A model generated the notes under the pieces. It made no database searches, was not told where the DNA came from, and worked only from the letters and a program-made list of their open reading frames with translations. Positions 15,374-23,309 of a DNA stretch of 28,024 bases are shown here, piece after piece. The stretch comes from JAVKBW01 sp964352715 (lineage in GTDB: Bacteria > Pseudomonadota > Alphaproteobacteria > UBA8366 > Aestuariispiraceae): NCBI GenBank assembly GCA_964352715.1, contig CAYGSU010000054.1, positions 1-28,024 on the forward strand, read 5' to 3'. Made by a program: the position numbers and the translations under genes. Numbering within the stretch: the stretch's first letter is position 1; the number at the start of each line of letters is the position of its first letter.

Positions 15374-16160
15374 CGAGATTCCAGCGCCGGCCGGGACGGA
15401 CCAGACGGATATTGCGGTATCGGCCCGCAATGTCTCGAAGAACTATGGCGACGTTGAAGCGCTGAAAAACCTGTCGCTGGAATTTCCGCGCGGTCAGCTC
15501 ACTTCGTTGCTCGGCCCGTCGGGCTGCGGCAAGACCACCCTGCTGAAAATCATCGCGGGCCTGCTGCAGCCGACCGAGGGTGTCATCGAGGTGAACGGCA
15601 AAAAGGTAACCGGCCCCGGCCCTGACCGCGCCTTCGTATTTCAGGATTTCGCCCTGCTGCCCTGGGCCACGGTAATACGCAATGTCGCCTTCGGTCTGGA
15701 ATTGCGTGGCGTCGGTAAATCCGAGCGTGAAGACGTTGCCGCCAAATACATCCGCGACGTCGGCCTGACCGGTTTCGAGAACAGCTACCCGCACGAACTT
15801 TCCGGCGGCATGCGCCAGCGGGTTGGTCTGGCGCGCGCGCTTTCCGTCGATGCCCAGGTGCTGCTGATGGACGAGCCGTTTTCCGCCGTCGACGAACAGA
15901 CGCGCCGGAAATTTCAGGAAGACCTGCTGTCGCTGGTGCAGCACGAAAACAAGACCTTCATCTTCGTCACCCATTCGATTGAGGAAGCGGTTTATGTGTC
16001 GGACCAGATCGCCATTCTGTTGCCCCGGCCAAGCCGGGTGTCGGAAATCATCCGGCCGTCCAGCTTCCGCGACAAGGGCGTGGAAAACATCCGTCGCGAT
16101 TCCGAATATCTGGATATCGTCGACCGGATCTGGGAATCGCTGCGCAGTTATGTGGAGTAA
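15354..16160 (+). CDS. ABC transporter ATP-binding protein (SsuB/TauB-like)
   Basis: A 268-residue ATPase. Walker A is GPSGCGKTT at 54-62, the Q-loop is VFQDFALLPW, the signature is LSGGMRQRVGLARAL, Walker B is VLLMDEPFSAVD, and the switch histidine is in FVTHSIEEAV. It energises the transporter formed with the two flanking permeases. The GTG at 15354 is preferred as start because AGGA lies about 7 nt upstream; an ATG two codons later is also possible. It overlaps the first permease by 20 bp and is followed after 8 bp by the second. Confidence 0.94.
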   Translation: MAMSQTDEIPAPAGTDQTDIAVSARNVSKNYGDVEALKNLSLEFPRGQLTSLLGPSGCGKTTLLKIIAGLLQPTEGVIEVNGKKVTGPGPDRAFVFQDFALLPWATVIRNVAFGLELRGVGKSEREDVAAKYIRDVGLTGFENSYPHELSGGMRQRVGLARALSVDAQVLLMDEPFSAVDEQTRRKFQEDLLSLVQHENKTFIFVTHSIEEAVYVSDQIAILLPRPSRVSEIIRPSSFRDKGVENIRRDSEYLDIVDRIWESLRSYVE

Positions 16161-16168
16161 CCGGTGAC

Positions 16169-16921
16169 ATGACACTCTTCGGATACCGTCTGCCCGGCAT
16201 GTCGTCGCTGATCCTGTGGGGGCTTTTGTGGGAAGCGGTTGGCCGGGTCGGGCTGACCTTCTTCATTCCGCCACTGTCGGAAGTGGTAACAACGCTGATG
16301 TCGGTTATCGGCACGCCGGCCTTTACAAAGGCGCTGTCCGAAACCGCCTACGCGTTCGGCGCAGGCGTGATGTTCGCGGTCACGATCGGCATTCCGACCG
16401 GTATCCTGATGGGCAAGAACCGGTTGCTCGATGAACTGCTGCTGCCCTGGGTCAACATGTTCCTCAGTGCGCCGCTGACAGCACTGGTGCCGGTGCTGAT
16501 GGTGCTGTTCGGATTCGGCATGAAGGCGATCATCATCACGACGACACTGTTTGCGATCTGGATCATCATTCTCAATTCCCGCGCCGGCGTTTTACAGATC
16601 AACCGGTCGCTGGTCGAAATGGCGCGGTCGTTCGGGGCATCACCGCTGGACGCCTTCTTCAAGATCTACTTCTGGGCGGCCCTGCCGGAGATTCTCGGTG
16701 GCGTGCGGATCGGCATTATCCGCGCGGTAAAAGGTGTCATCATCGGTCAGTTGCTGATTTCGATTGTCGGGTTCGGCGCCCTGTTCGAGCTGTATTCCGC
16801 GAATTTCCTGATGTCGCATTTCTGGGCGGTGCTGATCGTGCTGTTTGGCATGGCCTTCACGATCTCGGAAATTCTGGCCTATATGGAACGAAGGGTCGCC
16901 TATTATGCGGCGAAAAGATAA
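16169..16921 (+). CDS. ABC transporter permease, second of two
   Basis: A 250-residue membrane protein with about six hydrophobic segments and the permease EAA loop (VLQINRSLVEMARSFGAS, then IYFWAALPEILGGVRIGI). Its sequence differs clearly from the first permease, so the transporter channel is probably a heterodimer rather than the homodimer usual for SsuC/TauC systems. It starts 8 bp after the ATPase and closes the operon. Basic residues (MERRVAYYAAKR) end the protein on the cytoplasmic side. Confidence 0.92.
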   Translation: MTLFGYRLPGMSSLILWGLLWEAVGRVGLTFFIPPLSEVVTTLMSVIGTPAFTKALSETAYAFGAGVMFAVTIGIPTGILMGKNRLLDELLLPWVNMFLSAPLTALVPVLMVLFGFGMKAIIITTTLFAIWIIILNSRAGVLQINRSLVEMARSFGASPLDAFFKIYFWAALPEILGGVRIGIIRAVKGVIIGQLLISIVGFGALFELYSANFLMSHFWAVLIVLFGMAFTISEILAYMERRVAYYAAKR

Positions 16922-16946
16922 CGCACAAACTGACCTGAATCATACC

Positions 16947-17156
16947 TGCCTGGCTGATCAAAGCCATGGGTCGACAGTCTGCCCGCCAATTCGGTATATA
17001 GNNNNNNNNNNNNNNNNNNNNNNNNNNNNNNNNNNNNNNNNNNNNNNNNNNNNNNNNNNNNNNNNNNNNNNNNNNNNNNNNNNNNNNNNNNNNNNNNNNN
17101 NTGCCTGGCTGATCAAAGCCATGGGTCGACAGTCTGCCCGCCAATTCGGTATATAG
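16947..17156. other. Artefactual 55-bp duplication around a 100-N gap
   Basis: The 55 bases at 16947-17001 recur exactly at 17102-17156, on either side of exactly 100 N (17002-17101). The same 55-bp pattern occurs at the third gap, so this is a contig overlap (assembly word size 55) padded by a scaffolder. The real sequence probably has one copy, leaving about 100 bp between the permease gene and the mutase gene. Promoter reading across this stretch is unsafe until it is collapsed. Confidence 0.92.
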
Positions 17157-17180
17157 AGGCGCTGTATAGGGAGACGGAGA

Positions 17181-19343
17181 ATGGCCGATTTCGAAAAGAA
17201 GTCGCGGACGGACTGGGAAGACCTGACGGTCAGGGAAACCAGCGGTAAGTCGGCGGCCGATCTGGTCTGGGAAACGCCGGAAGGCATTCCGGTCAAGCCC
17301 CTGTATACGGCTGACGATCTGGAAGGCCTGGCGCATACCGACGGCACGATGCCCGGTTTCGCGCCTTATGTGCGCGGCCCCCGCGCCACCATGTACACGG
17401 TTCGCCCGTGGACCGTCCGGCAATATGCCGGTTTTTCGACAGCTGAGGATTCAAACGCCTTTTACCGCCGCAATCTGGCGGCCGGGCAGACCGGGGTGTC
17501 GGTTGCCTTCGATCTCGCCACCCACCGGGGGTACGACAGCGACCATCCGCGCGTCGTCGGCGATGTCGGCAAGGCAGGCGTCGCCATCGACAGTGTCGAG
17601 GACATGAAACTTCTGTTCGACCAGATCCCGCTCGACAAGATGTCTGTCTCGATGACCATGAACGGAGCGGTGCTGCCGGTGATGGCGAACTACATCGTCG
17701 CCGCCGAGGAACAGGGCGTGCCGCCGGAAAAACTGTCCGGCACAATCCAGAACGATATCCTGAAGGAATTCATGGTTCGCAACACGTATATCTACCCGCC
17801 GGCCCCTTCGATGCGCATCATCGCCGACATCATCGCCTATACGGCGGAAAAGATGCCGAAATTCAACTCGATCTCGATTTCCGGCTATCACATGCAGGAA
17901 GCCGGGGCGACCCAGGTGCAGGAACTTGCCTTCACCATCGCCGACGGGTTGGAATACGTTCGCGCCGCCATCGACAAGGGGTTGGATGTCGATGCTTTCG
18001 CCCCCCGGCTCAGCTTCTTCTTCGCCATCGGCATGAACTTTTTCATGGAAGTCGCGAAGCTGCGCGCGGCACGGTTCCTGTGGGCCAGTCTGATGAAAGA
18101 CAAGTTCGGCGCGAAGGACCCGAAATCGCTGATGCTGCGAACCCATTGCCAGACCAGCGGCGCATCGCTTGCCGAACAGGATGCCTATAACAACATCGTC
18201 CGTACCACGGTCGAGGCGATGGCGGCGTCGCTTGGCGGCACGCAGAGCCTGCACACGAACGGGTTTGACGAGGCGATCAGCCTGCCGACGGAATTTTCCG
18301 CAAAAATCGCGCGCAACACGCAGCTTATTCTGCAGGAGGAAACCGGCATCACGAAGACGGTCGATCCTCTGGCCGGGTCCTATTATGTGGAATCGCTGAC
18401 CGCCAGTCTGATCGCTGAAGCCGGCAAAATCATTGACGATGTCGAAGCCAAGGGCGGCATGGCGAAGGCGGTTGAAGCCGGCATTCCGAAACTGGCCATC
18501 GAAGACGCGGCTGCCCGCAAGCAGGCGCGCATCGACCGCGGCGAGGAAGTGATTGTCGGGGTCAACAAGTATCGCACCGAGAAATACGACGATGTGGAAG
18601 TGCGGAACATCGACAACGATGCGGTGCGCACGTCACAGATCGCCCGGCTTGAAAAAATCCGCAGCACCCGCGATTCGAAAGCCTGTACGGCGGCGCTGGA
18701 CGCACTTACGGCGGCGGCGGAAAGTGGTGACGGTAACCTTCTGGACCTTGCGGTGAACGCGGCGCGGGCGCGCGCCAGTGTCGGCGAAATTTCCGATGCG
18801 CTGGAGAAGGTTTATACCCGCCATCGCGCGACAACCCGGTCGATTTCCGGCGTCTACGGTGCGGCCTATGACGGTGATGAAGGGTTCGACAAAATCCGCA
18901 AGGAAGTCGCCGCCTTTGCTGAAACCGAAGGTCGCCGCCCGCGCATGCTGGTGGTCAAGCTGGGGCAGGACGGCCACGATAGGGGTGCGAAGGTTATCGC
19001 CACCGCCTTTGCCGATCTCGGCTTCGATGTCGATATTGGTCCGCTGTTCCAGATGCCGGAAGAAGCCGCCCAGCAGGCAATCGACGCCGATGTGCATGTT
19101 ATCGGCGTATCGTCGCAGGCGGCCGGTCACAAGACTTTGGTGCCGCAGTTGATTACCGCCCTGAAGGAATCCGGCGCGGGCGATATCATGGTGGTTTGCG
19201 GTGGCGTTATTCCTCCGCAGGACTACGATTTCCTGAGGGAAAAAGGCGTGGCGGCAATCTATGGGCCGGGCACGAATATCCCACTGGCGGCGGCCGAAAT
19301 CATGACTCTGATCGCCAACCGCAATGCGGAAGCAGCCGAATGA
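17181..19343 (+). CDS. Methylmalonyl-CoA mutase, adenosylcobalamin-dependent
   Basis: A 720-residue single-chain mutase (ScpA/MutB type) that interconverts (R)-methylmalonyl-CoA and succinyl-CoA, the last step by which propionyl-CoA enters the TCA cycle. The N-terminal barrel carries TVRPWTVRQYAGF, VAFDLATHRGYDSDHPR, SISGYHMQEAGA and LRTHCQTSGASL, all characteristic of the active site. The C-terminal cobalamin domain has the DxHxxG motif with Asp597, His599 (lower cobalt ligand) and Gly602, followed by GVSSQAAGHKTL and GGVIPPQDY. It starts after a GGGAGACGGAGA ribosome site and overlaps the next gene by ATGA. Propionyl-CoA carboxylase and the epimerase are not in the window. Confidence 0.97.
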   Translation: MADFEKKSRTDWEDLTVRETSGKSAADLVWETPEGIPVKPLYTADDLEGLAHTDGTMPGFAPYVRGPRATMYTVRPWTVRQYAGFSTAEDSNAFYRRNLAAGQTGVSVAFDLATHRGYDSDHPRVVGDVGKAGVAIDSVEDMKLLFDQIPLDKMSVSMTMNGAVLPVMANYIVAAEEQGVPPEKLSGTIQNDILKEFMVRNTYIYPPAPSMRIIADIIAYTAEKMPKFNSISISGYHMQEAGATQVQELAFTIADGLEYVRAAIDKGLDVDAFAPRLSFFFAIGMNFFMEVAKLRAARFLWASLMKDKFGAKDPKSLMLRTHCQTSGASLAEQDAYNNIVRTTVEAMAASLGGTQSLHTNGFDEAISLPTEFSAKIARNTQLILQEETGITKTVDPLAGSYYVESLTASLIAEAGKIIDDVEAKGGMAKAVEAGIPKLAIEDAAARKQARIDRGEEVIVGVNKYRTEKYDDVEVRNIDNDAVRTSQIARLEKIRSTRDSKACTAALDALTAAAESGDGNLLDLAVNAARARASVGEISDALEKVYTRHRATTRSISGVYGAAYDGDEGFDKIRKEVAAFAETEGRRPRMLVVKLGQDGHDRGAKVIATAFADLGFDVDIGPLFQMPEEAAQQAIDADVHVIGVSSQAAGHKTLVPQLITALKESGAGDIMVVCGGVIPPQDYDFLREKGVAAIYGPGTNIPLAAAEIMTLIANRNAEAAE

Positions 19344-19993
19344 GGGTCGGCACAAAGATCGCGGTTCTCGTTGTTGTCCTCAACGCTTTGGCCTTTCCGG
19401 CAACGGCCTGGGCGGAATGCCCGCACCCTCCCAATGAATGCCCGATGTTAGGAGGGATAGAGAAAGACGAAGACATGAAGGCTGCGGACGAGACCTTCAT
19501 CGAGAAAACCGAGGAACTGGGGCTTTCTCGTGAAGAAGGCGCAAAAGTGTCGATCCAGCTGGGATGGAAATACTTTCTGAACGCAGACTATGCCTCGGCG
19601 ATGAAGAGGTTCAATCAGGCCTGGATATTGGATCCGTCCAATGGCGACATTTATCACGGCATGGCGGCTGTTGTTGCCGAGAGAGACAAAGACGTGGATG
19701 CCGCAGAATTGCTGTTTCAGAAATCGCTGGACTCTTCCTTCCATAGCCCCGGCGTGCTTGCCGATTACGGGTACTTTCTGATCAGATCAGGAAGATCACA
19801 GAAAGCGGAAGACGTTCTGCGGGACGCGATTGAAGACCACCCGAATGTGCCAAATTTGCGTTACAACCTCGCGATTGCCCTGCTTGTTCAGGGCAAGAAC
19901 GAGCAGGCCTGTAATGCCGGGCGCGACGCCAGGGAAGCGGGGGATCAGGTGGAAGACGGATTTCTTGCGGAAGCATGCAGCACTCAGCAATGA
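19340..19993 (+). CDS. Secreted tetratricopeptide-repeat protein
   Basis: A 217-residue protein. The chosen ATG overlaps the mutase stop (ATGA), directly opening a signal peptide (to about residue 25, AWA-E). A cysteine pair follows (ECPHPPNECPM). Residues about 70-200 hold three to four TPR-like units: QLGWKYFLNADYASAMKRF, then IYHGMAAVVAERDKD, then YGYFLIRSGRSQKAEDVL and YNLAIALLVQGKNEQA. TPR proteins act as protein-binding scaffolds. No specific function is recognised. Coupling to methylmalonyl-CoA mutase is odd because this product is predicted to be outside the cytoplasm; it may only reflect shared transcription. It overlaps the GNAT gene by ATGA. Confidence 0.83.
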   Translation: MRVGTKIAVLVVVLNALAFPATAWAECPHPPNECPMLGGIEKDEDMKAADETFIEKTEELGLSREEGAKVSIQLGWKYFLNADYASAMKRFNQAWILDPSNGDIYHGMAAVVAERDKDVDAAELLFQKSLDSSFHSPGVLADYGYFLIRSGRSQKAEDVLRDAIEDHPNVPNLRYNLAIALLVQGKNEQACNAGRDAREAGDQVEDGFLAEACSTQQ

Positions 19994-20460
19994 TTGATCT
20001 GATCAATATCCGACAGGCTAATGCGTCCGATCTCCAGCGACTGACCGATATCGCTCATGCAGCCAAGGCCTCATGGGGCTATCCACCGGAGATGATGGCG
20101 AAGATGGTCGATGCGCTGACCGCGACGGAAAAGACCCTGGCGACGGAAATCGTTCGCGTCGCGCACTCCGAAACAGGCATCGCCGGCTGGATTTCCTACA
20201 TGCCGGTGAACGACAATACGGTGTCGGTGGAAGGGTTGTGGATTGACCCGAATTTCATGGGCAAGGCAGTCGGCCGCCAATTGTGGGACTCAATGGAAAA
20301 GGACGCCATCGCCAACGGTTTCAAGGAGATCGAGGTACTGTCCGATCCGAATGCCTACGGGTTCTACGAGAAAATGGGCTGTACCTACAGCCGCGACGAA
20401 CCGTCCGATGTTTTCGGGTCCGACCGCCTTTTGCCGCTGCTCATCAAGGCGCTTCGTTAA
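19990..20460 (+). CDS. GNAT-family N-acetyltransferase
   Basis: A 156-residue acetyltransferase. It opens with the common GNAT N terminus INIRQANASDLQRL, followed by a conserved strand GIAGWISYMPV and VEGLWIDPNFMGKAVGRQL, where the last part is the acetyl-CoA pyrophosphate loop (Q/RxxGxG/A-like, here MGKAVG). NAYGFYEKMGC is the typical C-terminal segment. The start at 19990 is chosen for its ATGA overlap with the TPR gene; an ATG 15 bp upstream is possible. The acceptor substrate is unknown. It is the last gene of the mutase-TPR-GNAT run. Confidence 0.88.
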   Translation: MIDLINIRQANASDLQRLTDIAHAAKASWGYPPEMMAKMVDALTATEKTLATEIVRVAHSETGIAGWISYMPVNDNTVSVEGLWIDPNFMGKAVGRQLWDSMEKDAIANGFKEIEVLSDPNAYGFYEKMGCTYSRDEPSDVFGSDRLLPLLIKALR

Positions 20461-20552
20461 GACCTTCGGAAGCTGGCGCTGAACTGCGCAACCGTTGACT
20501 TTCGCGCTGTCGCTCCTTATGCACCGCCGCAGATGGAACAAGGAAACGGGTT

Positions 20553-21128
20553 ATGGCTGACACATCCTCTTTGAAGCCGCTGATTCTGCCGGTCATTGCG
20601 ATGGCGCTGGTGATTTTGCTGTCGAATATCGCGGTGCAGTATCCTGTCACGGTCGTTCTGCCGATGGGCGAAGCCGGGCTGAATCTGGCCGACTGGCTGA
20701 CCTGGGGTGCGTTTACCTATCCGATCGCCTTTCTGGTCACCGACACGACAAACCGGGTTTTCGGTTTCGGCGCGGCGCGCAAGGTTGTCTATGCCGGGTT
20801 CGTTATCGGTGTTGCATTGTCCTACTATTTTGCTGATCCGCGCATTGCGGTGGCGTCCGGCTCGGCCTTTCTGTTCGCCCAGATCCTCGACGTGGTGATC
20901 TTCGACCGGCTGCGCAAAGCAACCTGGTGGAAGGCTCCGGCGATTTCCAGCCTGATCGGATCGGCGGTCGATACAGCGTTGTTTTTCTCCATCGCCTTCG
21001 CCGGAACAGGCCTGCCCTGGATCGGTTGGGCCGTCGGCGATTTCGCCGCGAAACTGTTGATGATCGCGCTGTTGCTGTATCCGTTCAAGCTGATCACCGG
21101 CGCGGTTACCGCTCCCGCACGCGGCTAG
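20553..21128 (+). CDS. yhhQ: Queuosine precursor transporter, YhhQ/VUT family
   Basis: A 191-residue membrane protein with about six hydrophobic segments. The segments LSNIAVQYP, FTYPIAFLVTDTTNRVFG, SGSAFLFAQILDVVIF, and ISSLIGSAVDTALFFSIAF with GDFAAKLL match the VUT/YhhQ family, whose E. coli member imports the queuosine precursors preQ0/preQ1. The location supports this: queA follows 9 bp downstream, with tgt and queG a little further on. It suggests that the cell can salvage precursors; none of the early de novo genes queCDEF appear in the window. Confidence 0.93.
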   Translation: MADTSSLKPLILPVIAMALVILLSNIAVQYPVTVVLPMGEAGLNLADWLTWGAFTYPIAFLVTDTTNRVFGFGAARKVVYAGFVIGVALSYYFADPRIAVASGSAFLFAQILDVVIFDRLRKATWWKAPAISSLIGSAVDTALFFSIAFAGTGLPWIGWAVGDFAAKLLMIALLLYPFKLITGAVTAPARG

Positions 21129-21137
21129 TCCGGTTCG

Positions 21138-22181
21138 TTGGACGTCTCGGCGTTTGACTTCGATCTCCCGCCGGATCGGGTTGCCCAGCATCCGGCGCAG
21201 CCGCGTGAGTCCGCGAACCTGCTATTCATTCGTCCGTCAACGCTGACGGACTATACCATCGCCGATTTGCCGTCCCTGCTGCAGCCCGGCGATCTGGTTG
21301 TCGTGAACGACACGAAGGTCATTCCCGCTCGCCTGTTCGGCAAGCGCGGCGAAGCCGGTATCGAGATCACTTTGCACAAGGCGCTGGGCGATGGTGACTG
21401 GCTGGCCTTCGCACGTCCGGCCAAGAAGTTGCGGCCGGATGACAGGATCGACTTCGAAGGCGGATTGTCTGCCAGCGTTGCGGAAAAGCGCGAGGCAGGC
21501 GAAGTGCGGCTGGTCTTCAATCTGAAGGGTGATGCCTTCTATACGGCGCTGGACCGGGCCGGGGTGATGCCGCTGCCGCCCTATATCAAGCGTGAAAAAG
21601 CCGACCGCGCGGCGGATACCGAAGACCGGCAGGATTATCAGACACATTTTGCGCGCGAGCCCGGCGCGGTTGCCGCGCCGACGGCATCTTTGCACTTCAC
21701 CGACGATCTGTGCCGGTCGATTGAGGCGGTTGGGGCAGAATTTGCAGCGCTGACCCTGCATGTCGGGGCAGGCACCTTTTTGCCGATTAAGGTCGAGGAT
21801 ACGGATGACCATGTCATGCATGCGGAAACCGGTATTCTCTCCGCCGACCTGGCAGCCCGTCTGAACGAAACGAAAAAGCGCGGCGGGCGTATCGTCGCTG
21901 TCGGCACCACGGTGCTTCGGTTGCTGGAAAGCGCGGTGGACGAGGCAGGTGTGGTTCACCCTTTCAGCGGTGAGACCGATATCTTCATCACGCCCGGTCA
22001 CACCTTCCGCACGGCAGACCTGTTGCTCACCAATTTCCATTTGCCGAAATCGACCCTGTTCATGCTGGTCTGCGCCTTCGGCGGCACGGAGAGCATGAAG
22101 ACGGCCTACCGTCACGCCATCGACAACCAATACCGGTTCTATTCCTACGGTGATGCCTGCTTGATCGAACAGGCCGGCTGA
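21138..22181 (+). CDS. queA: S-adenosylmethionine:tRNA ribosyltransferase-isomerase
   Basis: A 347-residue QueA, which moves the ribosyl part of S-adenosylmethionine onto preQ1-tRNA to make epoxyqueuosine-tRNA. The N terminus AFDFDLPPDRVAQHPA, then LVVVNDTKVIPARLFG, PLPPYIKR, TASLHFT, and LHVGAGTFLPIK with GHTFRTADLLLTNFHLPKSTL are all family signatures. Length fits. The start is a TTG at 21138, the only position giving the usual N terminus, with no clear ribosome site; it follows the transporter gene by 9 bp, so coupling is likely. Its 3' end is 4 bp from the end of the opposing pseudaminic acid synthase gene. Confidence 0.95.
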   Translation: MDVSAFDFDLPPDRVAQHPAQPRESANLLFIRPSTLTDYTIADLPSLLQPGDLVVVNDTKVIPARLFGKRGEAGIEITLHKALGDGDWLAFARPAKKLRPDDRIDFEGGLSASVAEKREAGEVRLVFNLKGDAFYTALDRAGVMPLPPYIKREKADRAADTEDRQDYQTHFAREPGAVAAPTASLHFTDDLCRSIEAVGAEFAALTLHVGAGTFLPIKVEDTDDHVMHAETGILSADLAARLNETKKRGGRIVAVGTTVLRLLESAVDEAGVVHPFSGETDIFITPGHTFRTADLLLTNFHLPKSTLFMLVCAFGGTESMKTAYRHAIDNQYRFYSYGDACLIEQAG

Positions 22182-22185
22182 CCTG

Positions 22186-23235
22186 TCATTCGAATAGATC
22201 GATTTTTAGCGGTTCGTCCCTGGCGATATCCCGTGTCGCCCGTTTTCCCAGAATGAGCGGCAACTGATACGGCGGCAGACCGATTGCCGGCCGATAGGAT
22301 GTAACCATCTCCGCGGTAAGCAGCTGGCCGGCTTTAATCTCACACGCGGCGAAAAGCGACCGGCGCAGGGCGACATTCGCCTGTTCAGATGGTGTTGGGC
22401 CGTATTTCACAACGCCCCGTGCGTGCCATGCAGCGCGGCACCCATTGACCAGATCGTGCAGGACATCCGGCGTCGCCGAGAAGACCGAATCCGCCGTCAC
22501 GGGTTCCGTTGCGTCGATGAAATGCTTTTCGATCATGGACGCACCAAGCCCAACGGCGGCGACAGGCACCGCTGTCCCCAATGTGTGGTCCGACAGACCG
22601 ACCGGCAGGTCGTACCGGTCGACCATGTTGGCGATGGTGACGAGGTTGCTGTCGCCCGGGTCCGCCGGATAGGCGGAGGTGCATTTCAACAGGCCGATGC
22701 CGCCTTCACCGCTTGCCGCAGCCTGCACGGCGCGGTCGATTTCCTCGACGCTTGCCATGCCGGTGGAGATGATAAGGGGTTTGCCGGTTTCGGCGCATTG
22801 GCGGATCAGGTCCAGATCGACCATTTCGCAGGAGGCGATCTTGTAAGCCGGGCAGTCGACCGCTTCCAGCATGGCGATGGCGGCGGGGTCGAACGGCGCG
22901 CAGAACGGTGTGATGCCAACCGACCGTGCGTGTTTGAACAGGGCGGGAAACCAGTCGTACGGCGTGGCGGCGGCTTCATACAGATCATACAGCCGTTTGC
23001 CGGACCAGGGATCGTCACCGGCAACGAAAAACGCGGGGTCGTCGCTATTGAGCGTTATGGAATCGGCGGTATATGCCTGGAACTTGATGGCGTCGGCCCC
23101 GGCCTTTTTCGCAAGCTCGATGATTTTAATCGCACGGTCCAGCGACCCGCCATGGTTGGCCGACAGTTCAGCGATGATATAGGGCGGATGGTCCGTGCCG
23201 ATCAGGCGACCGTCGATGCTGATGCTGCGCGCCAT
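22186..23235 (-). CDS. pseI: Pseudaminic acid synthase (NeuB/PseI family)
   Basis: A 349-residue synthase. The family joins phosphoenolpyruvate to a hexose derivative; pseudaminic acid synthase uses a 2,4-diacetamido altrose and makes the nonulosonic acid used on flagellin, LPS or capsule. The barrel domain has HPPYIIAELSANHGGSLD, AIKFQAYTADSITL, KRLYDLYEAAATPYDW, PFDPAAIAMLE, KIASCEMVDLDLI and LSDHTLG, close to PseI rather than NeuB. The C-terminal part (from about 285: RRSLFAACEIKAGQLLTAEM) is the antifreeze-like SAF domain. The gene lies on the opposite strand between queA and tgt, with no sugar genes beside it, though a PseC-like gene is about 3 kb away. The split from sialic acid synthase is the main uncertainty. 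Confidence 0.85.
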   Translation of the reverse strand: MARSISIDGRLIGTDHPPYIIAELSANHGGSLDRAIKIIELAKKAGADAIKFQAYTADSITLNSDDPAFFVAGDDPWSGKRLYDLYEAAATPYDWFPALFKHARSVGITPFCAPFDPAAIAMLEAVDCPAYKIASCEMVDLDLIRQCAETGKPLIISTGMASVEEIDRAVQAAASGEGGIGLLKCTSAYPADPGDSNLVTIANMVDRYDLPVGLSDHTLGTAVPVAAVGLGASMIEKHFIDATEPVTADSVFSATPDVLHDLVNGCRAAWHARGVVKYGPTPSEQANVALRRSLFAACEIKAGQLLTAEMVTSYRPAIGLPPYQLPLILGKRATRDIARDEPLKIDLFE

Positions 23236-23309
23236 TCCTTTTGCAAAACCCCGTCATGCGATCTAGGTACTCCTGAGTGTTGCCGAGCAATGCAGGACAA
23301 AGCAAGCCG

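Noticed and set aside
16947..17156. The 55-bp direct repeats as attachment sites or a transposon target duplication
   Set aside because: The same 55-bp length recurs at a second gap within a conserved gene, which only an assembly artefact explains.
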